In this document: piece by piece, positions 24,927-31,593 of the stretch
Numbering within the stretch: the first letter of the stretch is position 1
Layout: every line of letters begins with the position of its first letter
Source of the DNA: JASGDB01 sp049841315
GTDB lineage: Bacteria; Bacteroidota; Bacteroidia; Flavobacteriales; Weeksellaceae
DNA length: 46,228 bases
Direction of reading: 5' to 3'
NCBI GenBank assembly: GCA_049841315.1
Contig: JASGDB010000101.1
Span: 1 to 46,228, forward strand
The notes under the pieces: generated by a model
Seen by the model: only the letters and a program-made list of their open reading frames with translations
Databases searched by the model: none
Told to the model about the DNA's origin: nothing
Position numbers and translations under genes: made by a program

Positions 24927-25135
24927 AATTCTTCCATTTTTTTCCTAAACAAAACTACAAAATATTTTCAAAAAATAAGAAGTTTAAAAAAAAGTTGAAT
25001 CCGCTTTGCGGACATTATGATTGAAAGCGGACATTCAAAAAAAATATCTCAAAATTAATCATACCAAACTTTTCAAAAATAAATTTCCGAAACCTCCGAT
25101 TTTGTCGGCGGTTTTTTTTATTTTCGTCAGTCGAA
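24927..25135. other. Spacer with hairpin repeat and orphan terminator
   Basis: No gene seen. It contains the antitoxin promoter region, an imperfect inverted repeat GAATCCGCTTT...AAAGCGGACATTC (about 25003-25043), and an orphan copy of the POT 2 terminator (25089-25118) with no plus-strand gene immediately upstream. Confidence 0.5.
25089..25118 (+). terminator. Orphan duplicate of the POT 2 terminator
   Basis: AAACCTCCGA...TCGGCGG plus eight T. It matches the 30 nt of the terminator after POT 2 at 27 positions but lies beyond the toxin-antitoxin pair, over 700 bp from the nearest upstream plus-strand gene. Confidence 0.6.
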
Positions 25136-25168
25136 AGCGTTGTTAAGGCTTCAAGCCTTAACAACGCT
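25136..25168 (+). repeat. Perfect 16-bp palindrome in the POT 3 leader
   Basis: AGCGTTGTTAAGGCTT (25136-25151), one central C, then the exact reverse complement (25153-25168). There is no T-run after it, so it is not a simple terminator. It directly precedes the heptad array and start codon of POT 3. Confidence 0.85.
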
Positions 25169-25180
25169 CAAAAATCGGCA

Positions 25181-25215
25181 TCATTTATCATTCATCACTT
25201 ATCACTTATCAAATA
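25181..25215 (+). repeat. Heptad array TCAnnTA abutting the POT 3 start
   Basis: Five exact 7-nt units: TCATTTA, TCATTCA, TCACTTA, TCACTTA, TCAAATA. The last A is the first base of the ATG. The array contains no G. Confidence 0.9.
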
Positions 25216-26723
25216 TGCTTACTCTCGACCAAATCCAAAACTTCAAAGGAAAATATCCGAAACAGATTCTCAGTCTTTTTTTCTCGGAAATGTGGGAGCG
25301 TTTTTGTTTCTACGGAATGCGGGGAATGTTGGTCGTTTTTATGATTACGCAACTCGGCTTGGGCGAGAAAGAAGCCAATCTGCAATACGGTGCAACTCAG
25401 GCATTTGTTTACGCTTTTACGTTTGTGGGCGGACTTTTTGCAGACAAAATTCTCGGTTTCCGAAAATCGCTGTTTTGGGGCGGACTTTTGATGATTGTCG
25501 GGAGCATTATTCTTTCGATTAATCCCCATCATTATTTTTTCTTCGGAATTTCGTTTACCATTATCGGAACGGGATTTTTCAAACCGAATATTTCCACAAT
25601 GGTCGGGAAACTCTACAAAAACGGCGACCCGAGAACTGATGCGGGTTTTACGCTGTTTTATGCAGGAATTAATCTGGGAGCGTTGTTGGGCGGATATTTT
25701 TGCGTGGCAATCGGTCAGGGCGATTTGTTTAAAAATCTAATTCCCGAAGAAAAAACTTGGAATGTGGCGTTTGGATTGGCGGCTATTGTAATGATTATCA
25801 GTCTGATTAATTTTTATTTTACGCAAAAAAGTTTGGGACCGATTGGTTTTCCGCCGGGACATCTGTTGTCTGACGAACCCGACAGAAAAATCCCAAAATG
25901 GCAGGAAATTGCGGTTTACGTTGGGAGTTTGCTTGTGATTCCGCTGATTATGACAATGGTTTCCAAAACCGAATACACGGATTATTTTATGTATATCATC
26001 GGTCCATTGACGCTGATTTATCTCTTTTATGAAATGACAAAAGTCAATTCTTCCGAACGGAAAAAATTAATTGCGGCTTTGGTTTTCATTATTTTTTCCA
26101 TTTTCTTTTGGGGAATTTACGAGCAAAGCGGCGGTTCGCTCAGCATTTTTGCAGAACGGAATTTGAACAGAGATTTGCTCGGACTAAATCCGAACGGCGT
26201 TAATAATTCCGGCGGTGCATTTTTCATTTTGCTGCTGGCAGTTCCTATCGGATTATTCTGGATTTGGCTCAACAAAAAGAAAATCGAGCCGAACACGATT
26301 ATCAAATTCGGATTAGGATTTTTGTTTCTCGGTTTGGGTTATTATGCGATTTTCGCAACGAGATATTTCGCCAACGAAGCCGGAATCACTTCGCTCAATA
26401 TTTTCACGATTGCACTTTTCGTCATCACTTTGGGCGAGATGTGTCTCTCACCAATCGGACTTTCAATAATGACGAAACTTTCCACCAAAAACCTGCAAGG
26501 AATGATGATGGGAATGTGGTTTCTGGCTTCGGCTTACGGACAATATGTTGCCGGAATTATCGGCGCAAATATGGCAACCGCAAAAGAGGGTTCTTCCAAT
26601 CTTGATGCACTTTTGGCTTACACGGACGGTTACAAACAACTCGGTTTGTACGCCTTGATTTGCGGAGTGGTATTGATTTTGATTTCGCCACTTGTCAAAA
26701 AACTGATGCAGGAAGTAAGGTAA
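25215..26723 (+). CDS. POT-family proton-coupled peptide transporter 3
   Basis: A 502-aa peptide carrier. The start at 25215 gives MLTLDQIQNFKGKYPKQILS, which fits the family; the longer frame from 25140 would translate the palindrome and heptad array. Motifs: FSEMWERFCFYGMRGMLVVF (ExxER), TGFFKPNISTMVGKLY, FYAGINLGALLGGYF. It lacks the large loops seen in POT 1 and POT 2 and is the shortest of the three. The unusual leader suggests separate regulation. Confidence 0.95.
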   Translation: MLTLDQIQNFKGKYPKQILSLFFSEMWERFCFYGMRGMLVVFMITQLGLGEKEANLQYGATQAFVYAFTFVGGLFADKILGFRKSLFWGGLLMIVGSIILSINPHHYFFFGISFTIIGTGFFKPNISTMVGKLYKNGDPRTDAGFTLFYAGINLGALLGGYFCVAIGQGDLFKNLIPEEKTWNVAFGLAAIVMIISLINFYFTQKSLGPIGFPPGHLLSDEPDRKIPKWQEIAVYVGSLLVIPLIMTMVSKTEYTDYFMYIIGPLTLIYLFYEMTKVNSSERKKLIAALVFIIFSIFFWGIYEQSGGSLSIFAERNLNRDLLGLNPNGVNNSGGAFFILLLAVPIGLFWIWLNKKKIEPNTIIKFGLGFLFLGLGYYAIFATRYFANEAGITSLNIFTIALFVITLGEMCLSPIGLSIMTKLSTKNLQGMMMGMWFLASAYGQYVAGIIGANMATAKEGSSNLDALLAYTDGYKQLGLYALICGVVLILISPLVKKLMQEVR

Positions 26724-26767
26724 ATGAATAATTTTTGGCAAAGTATATAGCAAAAATTTAATTTTCT

Positions 26768-26775
26768 TATATTTG
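26768..26775 (+). promoter_or_regulatory. -7 box TATATTTG before the PIN toxin pair
   Basis: Perfect TATATTTG, 25 nt before ATG 26801. No well-spaced -33 TTG is seen. Confidence 0.45.
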
Positions 26776-26800
26776 AATACACCAATAAAATATTGCAAAA

Positions 26801-26965
26801 ATGACTATCGTTATAAAAAAGAATGCCACAAAAGACGAAATAAAAAACTCTTTGGCAGAAATAAATAAGAAAAAAAAGAAAGGTATTAGACAATTTTTTG
26901 GAATTTCCACAGAAAATACAGATGCGGTCGCATTTCAAAAAAAATTGAGAAATGAATGGGATTGA
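26801..26965 (+). CDS. Small antitoxin of a PIN-domain toxin
   Basis: A 54-aa ORF (MTIVIKKNATKDEIKNSLAE at the start, AFQKKLRNEWD at the end) with a Lys-rich middle. Its last 14 nt overlap the start of the PIN gene, the normal VapB-VapC layout. The C-terminal FFGI...KKLRNEW segment is typical of toxin-binding tails of small antitoxins in Bacteroidota. It is short enough to be missed by standard ORF cut-offs. Confidence 0.75.
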   Translation: MTIVIKKNATKDEIKNSLAEINKKKKKGIRQFFGISTENTDAVAFQKKLRNEWD

Positions 26966-27320
26966 TTTTCTTGCAGACACCAATTTTTTGATTCATATTT
27001 ATGAGGGAAAACCTCTTGTAGAGCCATTTTTAGATTATTCTTTTGCTGTTTCATATATTACCGAAATTGAACTTTTAGGAGTTTTTAGCATAAACAATAA
27101 CCAAAAAAAAGATTTTAAAAATCTTTTGGAAGAATGTATTATTATCGAAATGAATCCACAGATAAAGGAGTTGTCTATAAAATTGAAACAAAAGTATAAA
27201 ATAAAAATTCCTGATGCGATTATCGCAGCAAGCTCCATTACATATAATCTGCCGTTGATTACTTCTGATTCCGATTTTCAAAAGATAAAAGAACTCAATT
27301 TAATCTTCATTCAAAAATAA
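26952..27320 (+). CDS. PIN-domain toxin (VapC-like ribonuclease)
   Basis: A 122-aa PIN protein. Acidic residues expected of the metal site are present: Asp9 (FLADTNFLIHIY), Glu40 (YITEIELLG), Asp88 (KIPDAIIAASS) and Asp106/Asp108 (LITSDSDFQ). The family cleaves RNA, often tRNA or rRNA. It overlaps the 54-aa antitoxin by 14 nt. Gene content is AT-rich relative to the flanking transporters, consistent with acquisition. Confidence 0.9.
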   Translation: MNGIDFLADTNFLIHIYEGKPLVEPFLDYSFAVSYITEIELLGVFSINNNQKKDFKNLLEECIIIEMNPQIKELSIKLKQKYKIKIPDAIIAASSITYNLPLITSDSDFQKIKELNLIFIQK

Positions 27321-27353
27321 TTTAAACTTTGAAGATTAACAAAATTTTAGTTT

Positions 27354-27887
27354 ATGAAAAAACTATTTTCAATTTTCGGGATTTTAATATTTGTCGTTTC
27401 ATTCTCGCAAGTGAGATGGATAACGCTTTCTCAGGCGTTGGAGGCCCAGAAAACACATCCGAAAAAAATACTGATTGACTTCTATGCAGATTGGTGCGGA
27501 CCTTGTAAACTGATGGAAAAAAACACTTATTCTCATCCCGTGATTTCGGAGCAGATTAACCAGAATTATTACCCCGTGAAATTCAATGCGGAAGGTTCTG
27601 ATGAATTTATGCTTCTCGGGAGAGAATTTTCCAATTCCGGCTTTATAAAAGGAAAAACAAGAAATCCGCTGCACGATTTCACAAAATATATGAACGTGTC
27701 TTCCGTACCAAGCACCGTATTTCTGGATGAAACCGGAAATCCGATTACGATTCTCAACGGTTTTCTCTCTGCAAAGGAAATTGAGCCGTACCTCAGCATG
27801 ATTGCCGGAAATGATTACAAAAAAATCAAAACCCGTGAACAGTGGGATGATTATCAGAGAAGATTCAGGTCGAAGATAAAAGAATAG
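27354..27887 (+). CDS. Exported thioredoxin-like protein
   Basis: A 177-aa protein with signal peptide MKKLFSIFGILIFVVSFSQ and a thioredoxin domain: ILIDFYADWCGPCKLMEKN (CGPC active site) and cis-Pro segment VSSVPSTVFLDETGNPI. It likely reduces or isomerises disulfides in the periplasm. It follows the PIN gene by 33 nt but is probably unrelated to it. It ends in a convergent spacer. Confidence 0.9.
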   Translation: MKKLFSIFGILIFVVSFSQVRWITLSQALEAQKTHPKKILIDFYADWCGPCKLMEKNTYSHPVISEQINQNYYPVKFNAEGSDEFMLLGREFSNSGFIKGKTRNPLHDFTKYMNVSSVPSTVFLDETGNPITILNGFLSAKEIEPYLSMIAGNDYKKIKTREQWDDYQRRFRSKIKE

Positions 27888-28042
27888 CGGGATAATATTG
27901 AATGACCTTGAGACTTGGTGGGAAGGAGAAGATAAGCGTTCAAACCATTCTCAAACCACCTTAAGCCTTGAACTTCATAGTAGTAGCAGGACACCTATTT
28001 TAATTTGTTTGCCGAAGTAATGAAAACGGGCTGTGTAAACCT
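27888..28042. repeat. Convergent spacer with short TCAAAC array
   Basis: Contains TCAAAC at 27940 and 27951 (11 nt apart) and agtagtag near 27980. The same elements appear in the convergent spacer at 18120-18251. No gene seen. Confidence 0.55.
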
Positions 28043-28591
28043 TCAATTCATCCCCACATCCTCCGGTGCATTTGCCCAAAGCAGATATTTTCCACCGAGA
28101 TTCAGCATGATTTTTTTCCAAAGACTTTGGTCATTAGGCATCGTATAATCCAGATTGTAAATGTCTGCAACTGTCCACATCTTTCTGAAAACTTCACTTT
28201 CCAACTGGCGGGAAGACCAACCCGAATATCCTGAAAAAACCTTAATATCAGCGATATTCAGCCTTCCTTCCAGAACAGCAGCAGTAACACTTTCAGTATC
28301 TTCTGTAAGATAAAATTCATTGTTAATGCTGACATAATATTCGGAAACCGGAATGCCTTTGGCAATGATAAAAGTTCTGTTGTTCTCCACGGGGCCGCCG
28401 TCATAAATTTCAGCACGAAATCCAAACAACTGCCCTACCCTGCGGCTGAGTTCCTCATTCTTTCTGTTGAGAATAAGTCCGAATGCTCCGTGAACATCAT
28501 GGTCGATAATCAGCACTACGGAACGGGAAAAAATATCTCCCGAAATATCCGGAGTGGAAATTAATATTTTACCTTTGTAATCAGAATTCAT
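28043..28591 (-). CDS. YqgE/AlgH family protein (UPF0301)
   Basis: A 182-aa protein from ATG 28591, chosen because MNSDYKGKILISTPDISGDI is the normal family N-terminus; the longer frame to 28654 overlaps the divergent pdxH gene. Conserved segments: SVVLIIDHDVHGAFGLILNR, LFGFRAEIYDGGPVENNRTF, VFSGYSGWSSRQLESEV. The family is widespread in Gram-negative bacteria, with an undefined molecular role. A minus-strand TATATTTG (28602-28595) lies 3 nt before the start codon, so the mRNA could be nearly leaderless. Confidence 0.93.
   Translation of the reverse strand: MNSDYKGKILISTPDISGDIFSRSVVLIIDHDVHGAFGLILNRKNEELSRRVGQLFGFRAEIYDGGPVENNRTFIIAKGIPVSEYYVSINNEFYLTEDTESVTAAVLEGRLNIADIKVFSGYSGWSSRQLESEVFRKMWTVADIYNLDYTMPNDQSLWKKIMLNLGGKYLLWANAPEDVGMN
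28570..28577 (+). promoter_or_regulatory. -7 box TACCTTTG for pdxH
   Basis: Matches TAnnTTTG, 34 nt before ATG 28612 and inside the 5' end of the divergent yqgE gene. No clear -33 element. Confidence 0.4.
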
Positions 28592-28611
28592 GCTCAAATA
28601 TATAAAAAGAT

Positions 28612-29256
28612 ATGGAAAATCTCCATGACCACAGGATGGTTTATGAAAAATCACAGCTTCTGGAAAATCAGATAAAAGAAAATCCGATGGAACAATTCCG
28701 CATCTGGTTCATGGAAGCGCAACAGAATCCCGAAATTTCCGAAGCCAATGCAGTATCCGTTTCAACCGTTGAAAACGACGGGTGCCCGCGCACGAGAATG
28801 GTTCTGCTGAAATCCTACACATGGGAAGGCTTTATCTTTTACACCAATTACAACAGCCGAAAAGGAAAAGCGATTGAGAAGACCCATAAAGCATGCCTGC
28901 ATTTTTTCTGGCCGAATATGGAACGGCAGATTGTTATTAAGGCTGATGTGGAGCGGATTGCAGAAAATCTGAGTGATGGCTACTTCCATTCCCGACCGAA
29001 AGGAAGCCAGCTGGGTGCAGCAGTTTCACCGCAAAGCGAAGTCATTCCAAATCGTGATTATCTGGAAAAAAAGCTGAAAAAGCTGGAACAGGAATACGAA
29101 AACAAAGAAGTTCCCCTACCGGAAAACTGGGGAGGCTATCTCGCAAAACCTTATGAAATTGAATTCTGGCAGGGACGCCCCAACCGCCTGCACGACAGAA
29201 TCATCTATACGCTTCAGGAGGATTTCGGCTGGAAAATAGAAAGGCTTGCGCCCTGA
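28612..29256 (+). CDS. pdxH: Pyridoxamine 5'-phosphate oxidase
   Basis: PdxH oxidises pyridoxine or pyridoxamine 5'-phosphate to pyridoxal 5'-phosphate using FMN and oxygen. The 214-aa product shows RTRMVLLKSYTWEGFIFYTN, YNSRKGKAIEKTHKACLHFF (FMN-binding), FHSRPKGSQLGAAVSPQSEV, and the C-terminal substrate region EIEFWQGRPNRLHDR. Length is normal. It diverges from yqgE with 20 bp between start codons. Confidence 0.97.
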   Translation: MENLHDHRMVYEKSQLLENQIKENPMEQFRIWFMEAQQNPEISEANAVSVSTVENDGCPRTRMVLLKSYTWEGFIFYTNYNSRKGKAIEKTHKACLHFFWPNMERQIVIKADVERIAENLSDGYFHSRPKGSQLGAAVSPQSEVIPNRDYLEKKLKKLEQEYENKEVPLPENWGGYLAKPYEIEFWQGRPNRLHDRIIYTLQEDFGWKIERLAP

Positions 29257-29308
29257 ACTAAGATGGGGAGATGGGGAGACGTGGAGTTGAGGAGACTTTG
29301 AGGGAAAA

Positions 29309-29360
29309 TCAAACTATTTCAAACAAATTCAAACCATCAAACCAATTCAAACTTTCAAAC
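29309..29360. repeat. TCAAAC array, 8-10 nt period
   Basis: TCAAAC starts at 29309, 29319, 29329, 29337, 29347 and 29355 (spacings 10, 10, 8, 10, 8). It lies between convergent pdxH and the HU gene, next to a bidirectional terminator. Confidence 0.8.
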
Positions 29361-29371
29361 AGCTCAACAAA

Positions 29372-29401
29372 AAAGAGACCGCCCATTTGGACAGTCTCTT
29401 T
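29372..29401. terminator. Bidirectional terminator between pdxH and HU gene
   Basis: Stem AAAGAGAC / GTCTCTTT (29372-29379, 29394-29401) with A-rich DNA on the left and T-rich DNA on the right, usable from both sides. Confidence 0.8.
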
Positions 29402-29419
29402 ATTTTTCTTTGAAACTAA

Positions 29420-29710
29420 TTATTTTTTCTTAGCTCCGGATACAGCGTTTGCCAAATCAGCACCAGCTTTAAATTTAGCTACTTTTTTAGCAGCAATTTT
29501 GATTGGTTTTTTAGTAGCCGGGTTGATTCCCTGTCTTGCAGCTCTCTCAGCAACTGAGAAAGTACCGAAGCCTACTAAAGAAACTTTTCCATCTTTTTTC
29601 TTCAATGTTTCTGTTACGTTGGAAACGAAAGATTCCAAAGCAGCTTTAGCAGCAACTTTAGTAATTCCTGCATCTTTTGCGATTGCGTCGATTAATTCAG
29701 ACTTGTTCAT
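29420..29710 (-). CDS. HU-family DNA-binding protein
   Basis: A 96-aa nucleoid protein: MNKSELIDAIAKDAGITKVA at the start, VSLVGFGTFSVAERAARQGI, then NPATKKPIKIAAKKVAKFKA with the usual beta-arm, and a Lys-rich end. It bends and compacts DNA as a dimer. Its promoter is a near-perfect Bacteroidota consensus, consistent with strong expression. Confidence 0.97.
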   Translation of the reverse strand: MNKSELIDAIAKDAGITKVAAKAALESFVSNVTETLKKKDGKVSLVGFGTFSVAERAARQGINPATKKPIKIAAKKVAKFKAGADLANAVSGAKKK

Positions 29711-29764
29711 AATTGTATTTATTTTAAAAAGTTAGTTAAGGTTAAATAATCTTGCTTGTTGAGG

Positions 29765-29795
29765 CAAATATAGTACAAATTTCATTTCGTGCAAA
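29765..29795 (-). promoter_or_regulatory. Promoter TTTG-N19-TATATTTG for the HU gene
   Basis: On the minus strand TTTG (29795-29792), exactly 19 nt, then TATATTTG (29772-29765), the full Bacteroidota primary sigma consensus. It leaves a leader of about 45-50 nt. Confidence 0.8.
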
Positions 29796-29993
29796 TTTTT
29801 TTCTAAAAAATAATCAAAATTCTATCATTTCCTTTCAAATCACCCGAAATCAATAATCTGTTTTCTGCCGAGTTAAGCGCATTTCCAAACACTAAAAGTA
29901 TGCCAAAACCGCTCTGATAAATACTTTTTAAATAATTGTTTAATTTCAGTCTGAAATTGCGAATTTCTAAATCCGGAATAATTCAATAATAAT

Positions 29994-30009
29994 TTGGCAG
30001 AATTTTTGC
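29994..30009 (+). promoter_or_regulatory. Sigma-54-like promoter TTGGCA...TTGC
   Basis: TTGGCAGAATTTTTGC has GG (29996-29997) and GC (30008-30009) separated by the required 12 nt start to start. A start near 30021 would give panD a leader of about 100 nt. Confidence 0.35.
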
Positions 30010-30107
30010 GAAATATTCACGGATAATGCCATTTATATGATTTTAAAATATTATTGCTTTAATCGCCGATTATTACAGTTTATGCTTTTCTCAATGATAA
30101 ATTATAT

Positions 30108-30115
30108 TAAATTTG
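30108..30115 (+). promoter_or_regulatory. -7 box TAAATTTG for panD
   Basis: Matches TAnnTTTG but ends only 4 nt before ATG 30120, so a transcript from here would be leaderless or nearly so. Confidence 0.45.
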
Positions 30116-30119
30116 CAGC

Positions 30120-30470
30120 ATGTTAATAGAAGTTTTTAAGTCGAAAATCCACAGAGTCCGAGTTACCGAAGCAGATTTGAACTATATCGGCAGTATTACC
30201 ATAGATGAAGACCTCATCGAAGCCGCAGGAATGATTCCCGGAGAGCGTGTATATATCGTCAATGTGAACAATGGGGAACGTTTCGACACCTATATTATTA
30301 AAGGAAAACGAAAATCCGGAGAAATCTGTTTGAACGGCCCTGCCGCAAGAAAAGTTCAGAAAGACGACATCATTATCATTATGTCTTATGCTCAGATGAC
30401 ACCTGAGGAAGCACAGACCTTTCAGCCCAAGATTATTTTCCCTGATGAAAAAACCAATCTCCTGACTTAA
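30120..30470 (+). CDS. panD: Aspartate 1-decarboxylase
   Basis: PanD makes beta-alanine from aspartate for pantothenate synthesis. The 116-aa proenzyme is cleaved at Gly24-Ser25 (NYIGSITIDE) to generate the pyruvoyl cofactor. Lys9 and Tyr58 (FDTYIIKGKR) are at the expected catalytic positions, followed by NGPAARKVQKDDIIIIMSYA. Length is normal. It is 46 nt upstream of the UPF0104-type gene and probably cotranscribed with it. Confidence 0.97.
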   Translation: MLIEVFKSKIHRVRVTEADLNYIGSITIDEDLIEAAGMIPGERVYIVNVNNGERFDTYIIKGKRKSGEICLNGPAARKVQKDDIIIIMSYAQMTPEEAQTFQPKIIFPDEKTNLLT

Positions 30471-30516
30471 TTTTTCCTTTTTTTCATCCTCACGAAAGTG
30501 AACAGTTCCGGTTTTT

Positions 30517-31545
30517 ATGCAAGAAAAAAAATCCAAATCCTATAAAACTTTCATCACGATTCTCATTTCGCTGGCATTTGCCGCTATATTTATGTGGCTG
30601 GCATTCCGTGATTTTGAATTCGGAAAACTGAAAAATTCGCTCTCCAAAGCTAACTATTTATGGGTGCTTGTTTCTGCATTTTTCGGGATTCTGGCGTATT
30701 GGTTCAGGGCAATCCGCTGGAATATTCTCCTCGAGCCTTTGGGATACAGCATCAGCAGTTCCAATTCACTCTGGACGATTTCGTTCGGCTACCTCATGAA
30801 TCTCACGATTCCCCGAAGCGGCGAAGTAGCAAGAGCAACTGCACTGTACGGCGTGGAAAAAGTTCCCGTAGACAAATCTTTCGGCACAATCATTCTGGAA
30901 AGGGTAATCGATTTGGTCTGTATGCTCGGGTTTCTGGGATTGACTATGATTTTCAAATACGACCTGATTGTGAGTTTTTTCAGGGAAGCCGATATCAGCA
31001 TCAATCCTTATTATGTTATAGCTTTCATATCCGCAGGAATTTTAGGATTGTTTCTTTTTTTTAAATTCAAAGACCATTTCAGGAAATATTCTTTTCTGAA
31101 TAAATTGATAAACTTTATCGAAGGAATTTTAAAAGGACTGACTTCCATTTTTAAATTAAAGCAGAACGGAAAATTTATTCTTTATACACTGGCGATTTGG
31201 GTCAGTTATTACCTTGCCGCTTATTTAATCTGTTTTGCCCTGCCGGAAACTTCGGATTTCACGATTGCAGACGGATTTTACATCATCGTAGTCGGAACGC
31301 TGGGAATGATGGTTCCCGCATCTGGAGGAATCGGAGCGTTTCATTTTGCCTTAAAAATCGGGATTTCCGCACTGTTCGTTTCTATGGGAAAAAGCGCATC
31401 GGAAGGAGCGGAAGTCGGGCTCAGCTATGCTTTTCTTTCGCACACGCTTCAAATGGTTATCATGCTTGTAATGGGCTTTATCGCCATTCCTATTCTTGCA
31501 AAATCAAGGGCAAAAATGCTTGCAAAGGAATCCGGAGGAATTTAA
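30517..31545 (+). CDS. UPF0104 / lysylphosphatidylglycerol synthase-type membrane protein
   Basis: A 342-aa integral membrane protein with about eight helices. Family marks include LVSAFFGILAYWFRAIRWNI, YLMNLTIPRSGEVARATALY, FGTIILERVIDLVCMLGFLG and GMMVPASGGIGAFHFALKIG. Relatives include the membrane half of MprF and AglD-like proteins. This protein lacks the cytosolic aminoacyl-transfer domain, so it more likely moves a lipid or lipid-linked substrate than makes lysyl-phosphatidylglycerol. It probably follows panD in one transcript. Confidence 0.85.
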   Translation: MQEKKSKSYKTFITILISLAFAAIFMWLAFRDFEFGKLKNSLSKANYLWVLVSAFFGILAYWFRAIRWNILLEPLGYSISSSNSLWTISFGYLMNLTIPRSGEVARATALYGVEKVPVDKSFGTIILERVIDLVCMLGFLGLTMIFKYDLIVSFFREADISINPYYVIAFISAGILGLFLFFKFKDHFRKYSFLNKLINFIEGILKGLTSIFKLKQNGKFILYTLAIWVSYYLAAYLICFALPETSDFTIADGFYIIVVGTLGMMVPASGGIGAFHFALKIGISALFVSMGKSASEGAEVGLSYAFLSHTLQMVIMLVMGFIAIPILAKSRAKMLAKESGGI

Positions 31546-31547
31546 AA

Positions 31548-31578
31548 TTGCCTCGTATCGGTTTTTCCTTTAACTTTG
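31548..31578 (+). promoter_or_regulatory. Promoter TTG-N20-TAACTTTG for pyrG
   Basis: TTG at 31548-31550, just past the stop of the preceding gene, and TAACTTTG at 31571-31578. The predicted start near 31584 gives a leader of about 10 nt. Confidence 0.65.
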
Positions 31579-31593
31579 CACAAACCTAATCTA

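Larger units (their letters stand above)
29796..30119. other. 324-bp AT-rich spacer upstream of panD
   Basis: No gene seen. It holds a sigma-54-like -24/-12 box (29994-30009) and a TAAATTTG box (30108-30115). The rest shows no clear repeat. Confidence 0.45.

Noticed and set aside
25140..25214. Longer N-terminus for POT 3 (ATG-type start at 25140)
   Set aside because: It would translate the palindrome and the heptad array; family members begin near MLTLDQIQNF.
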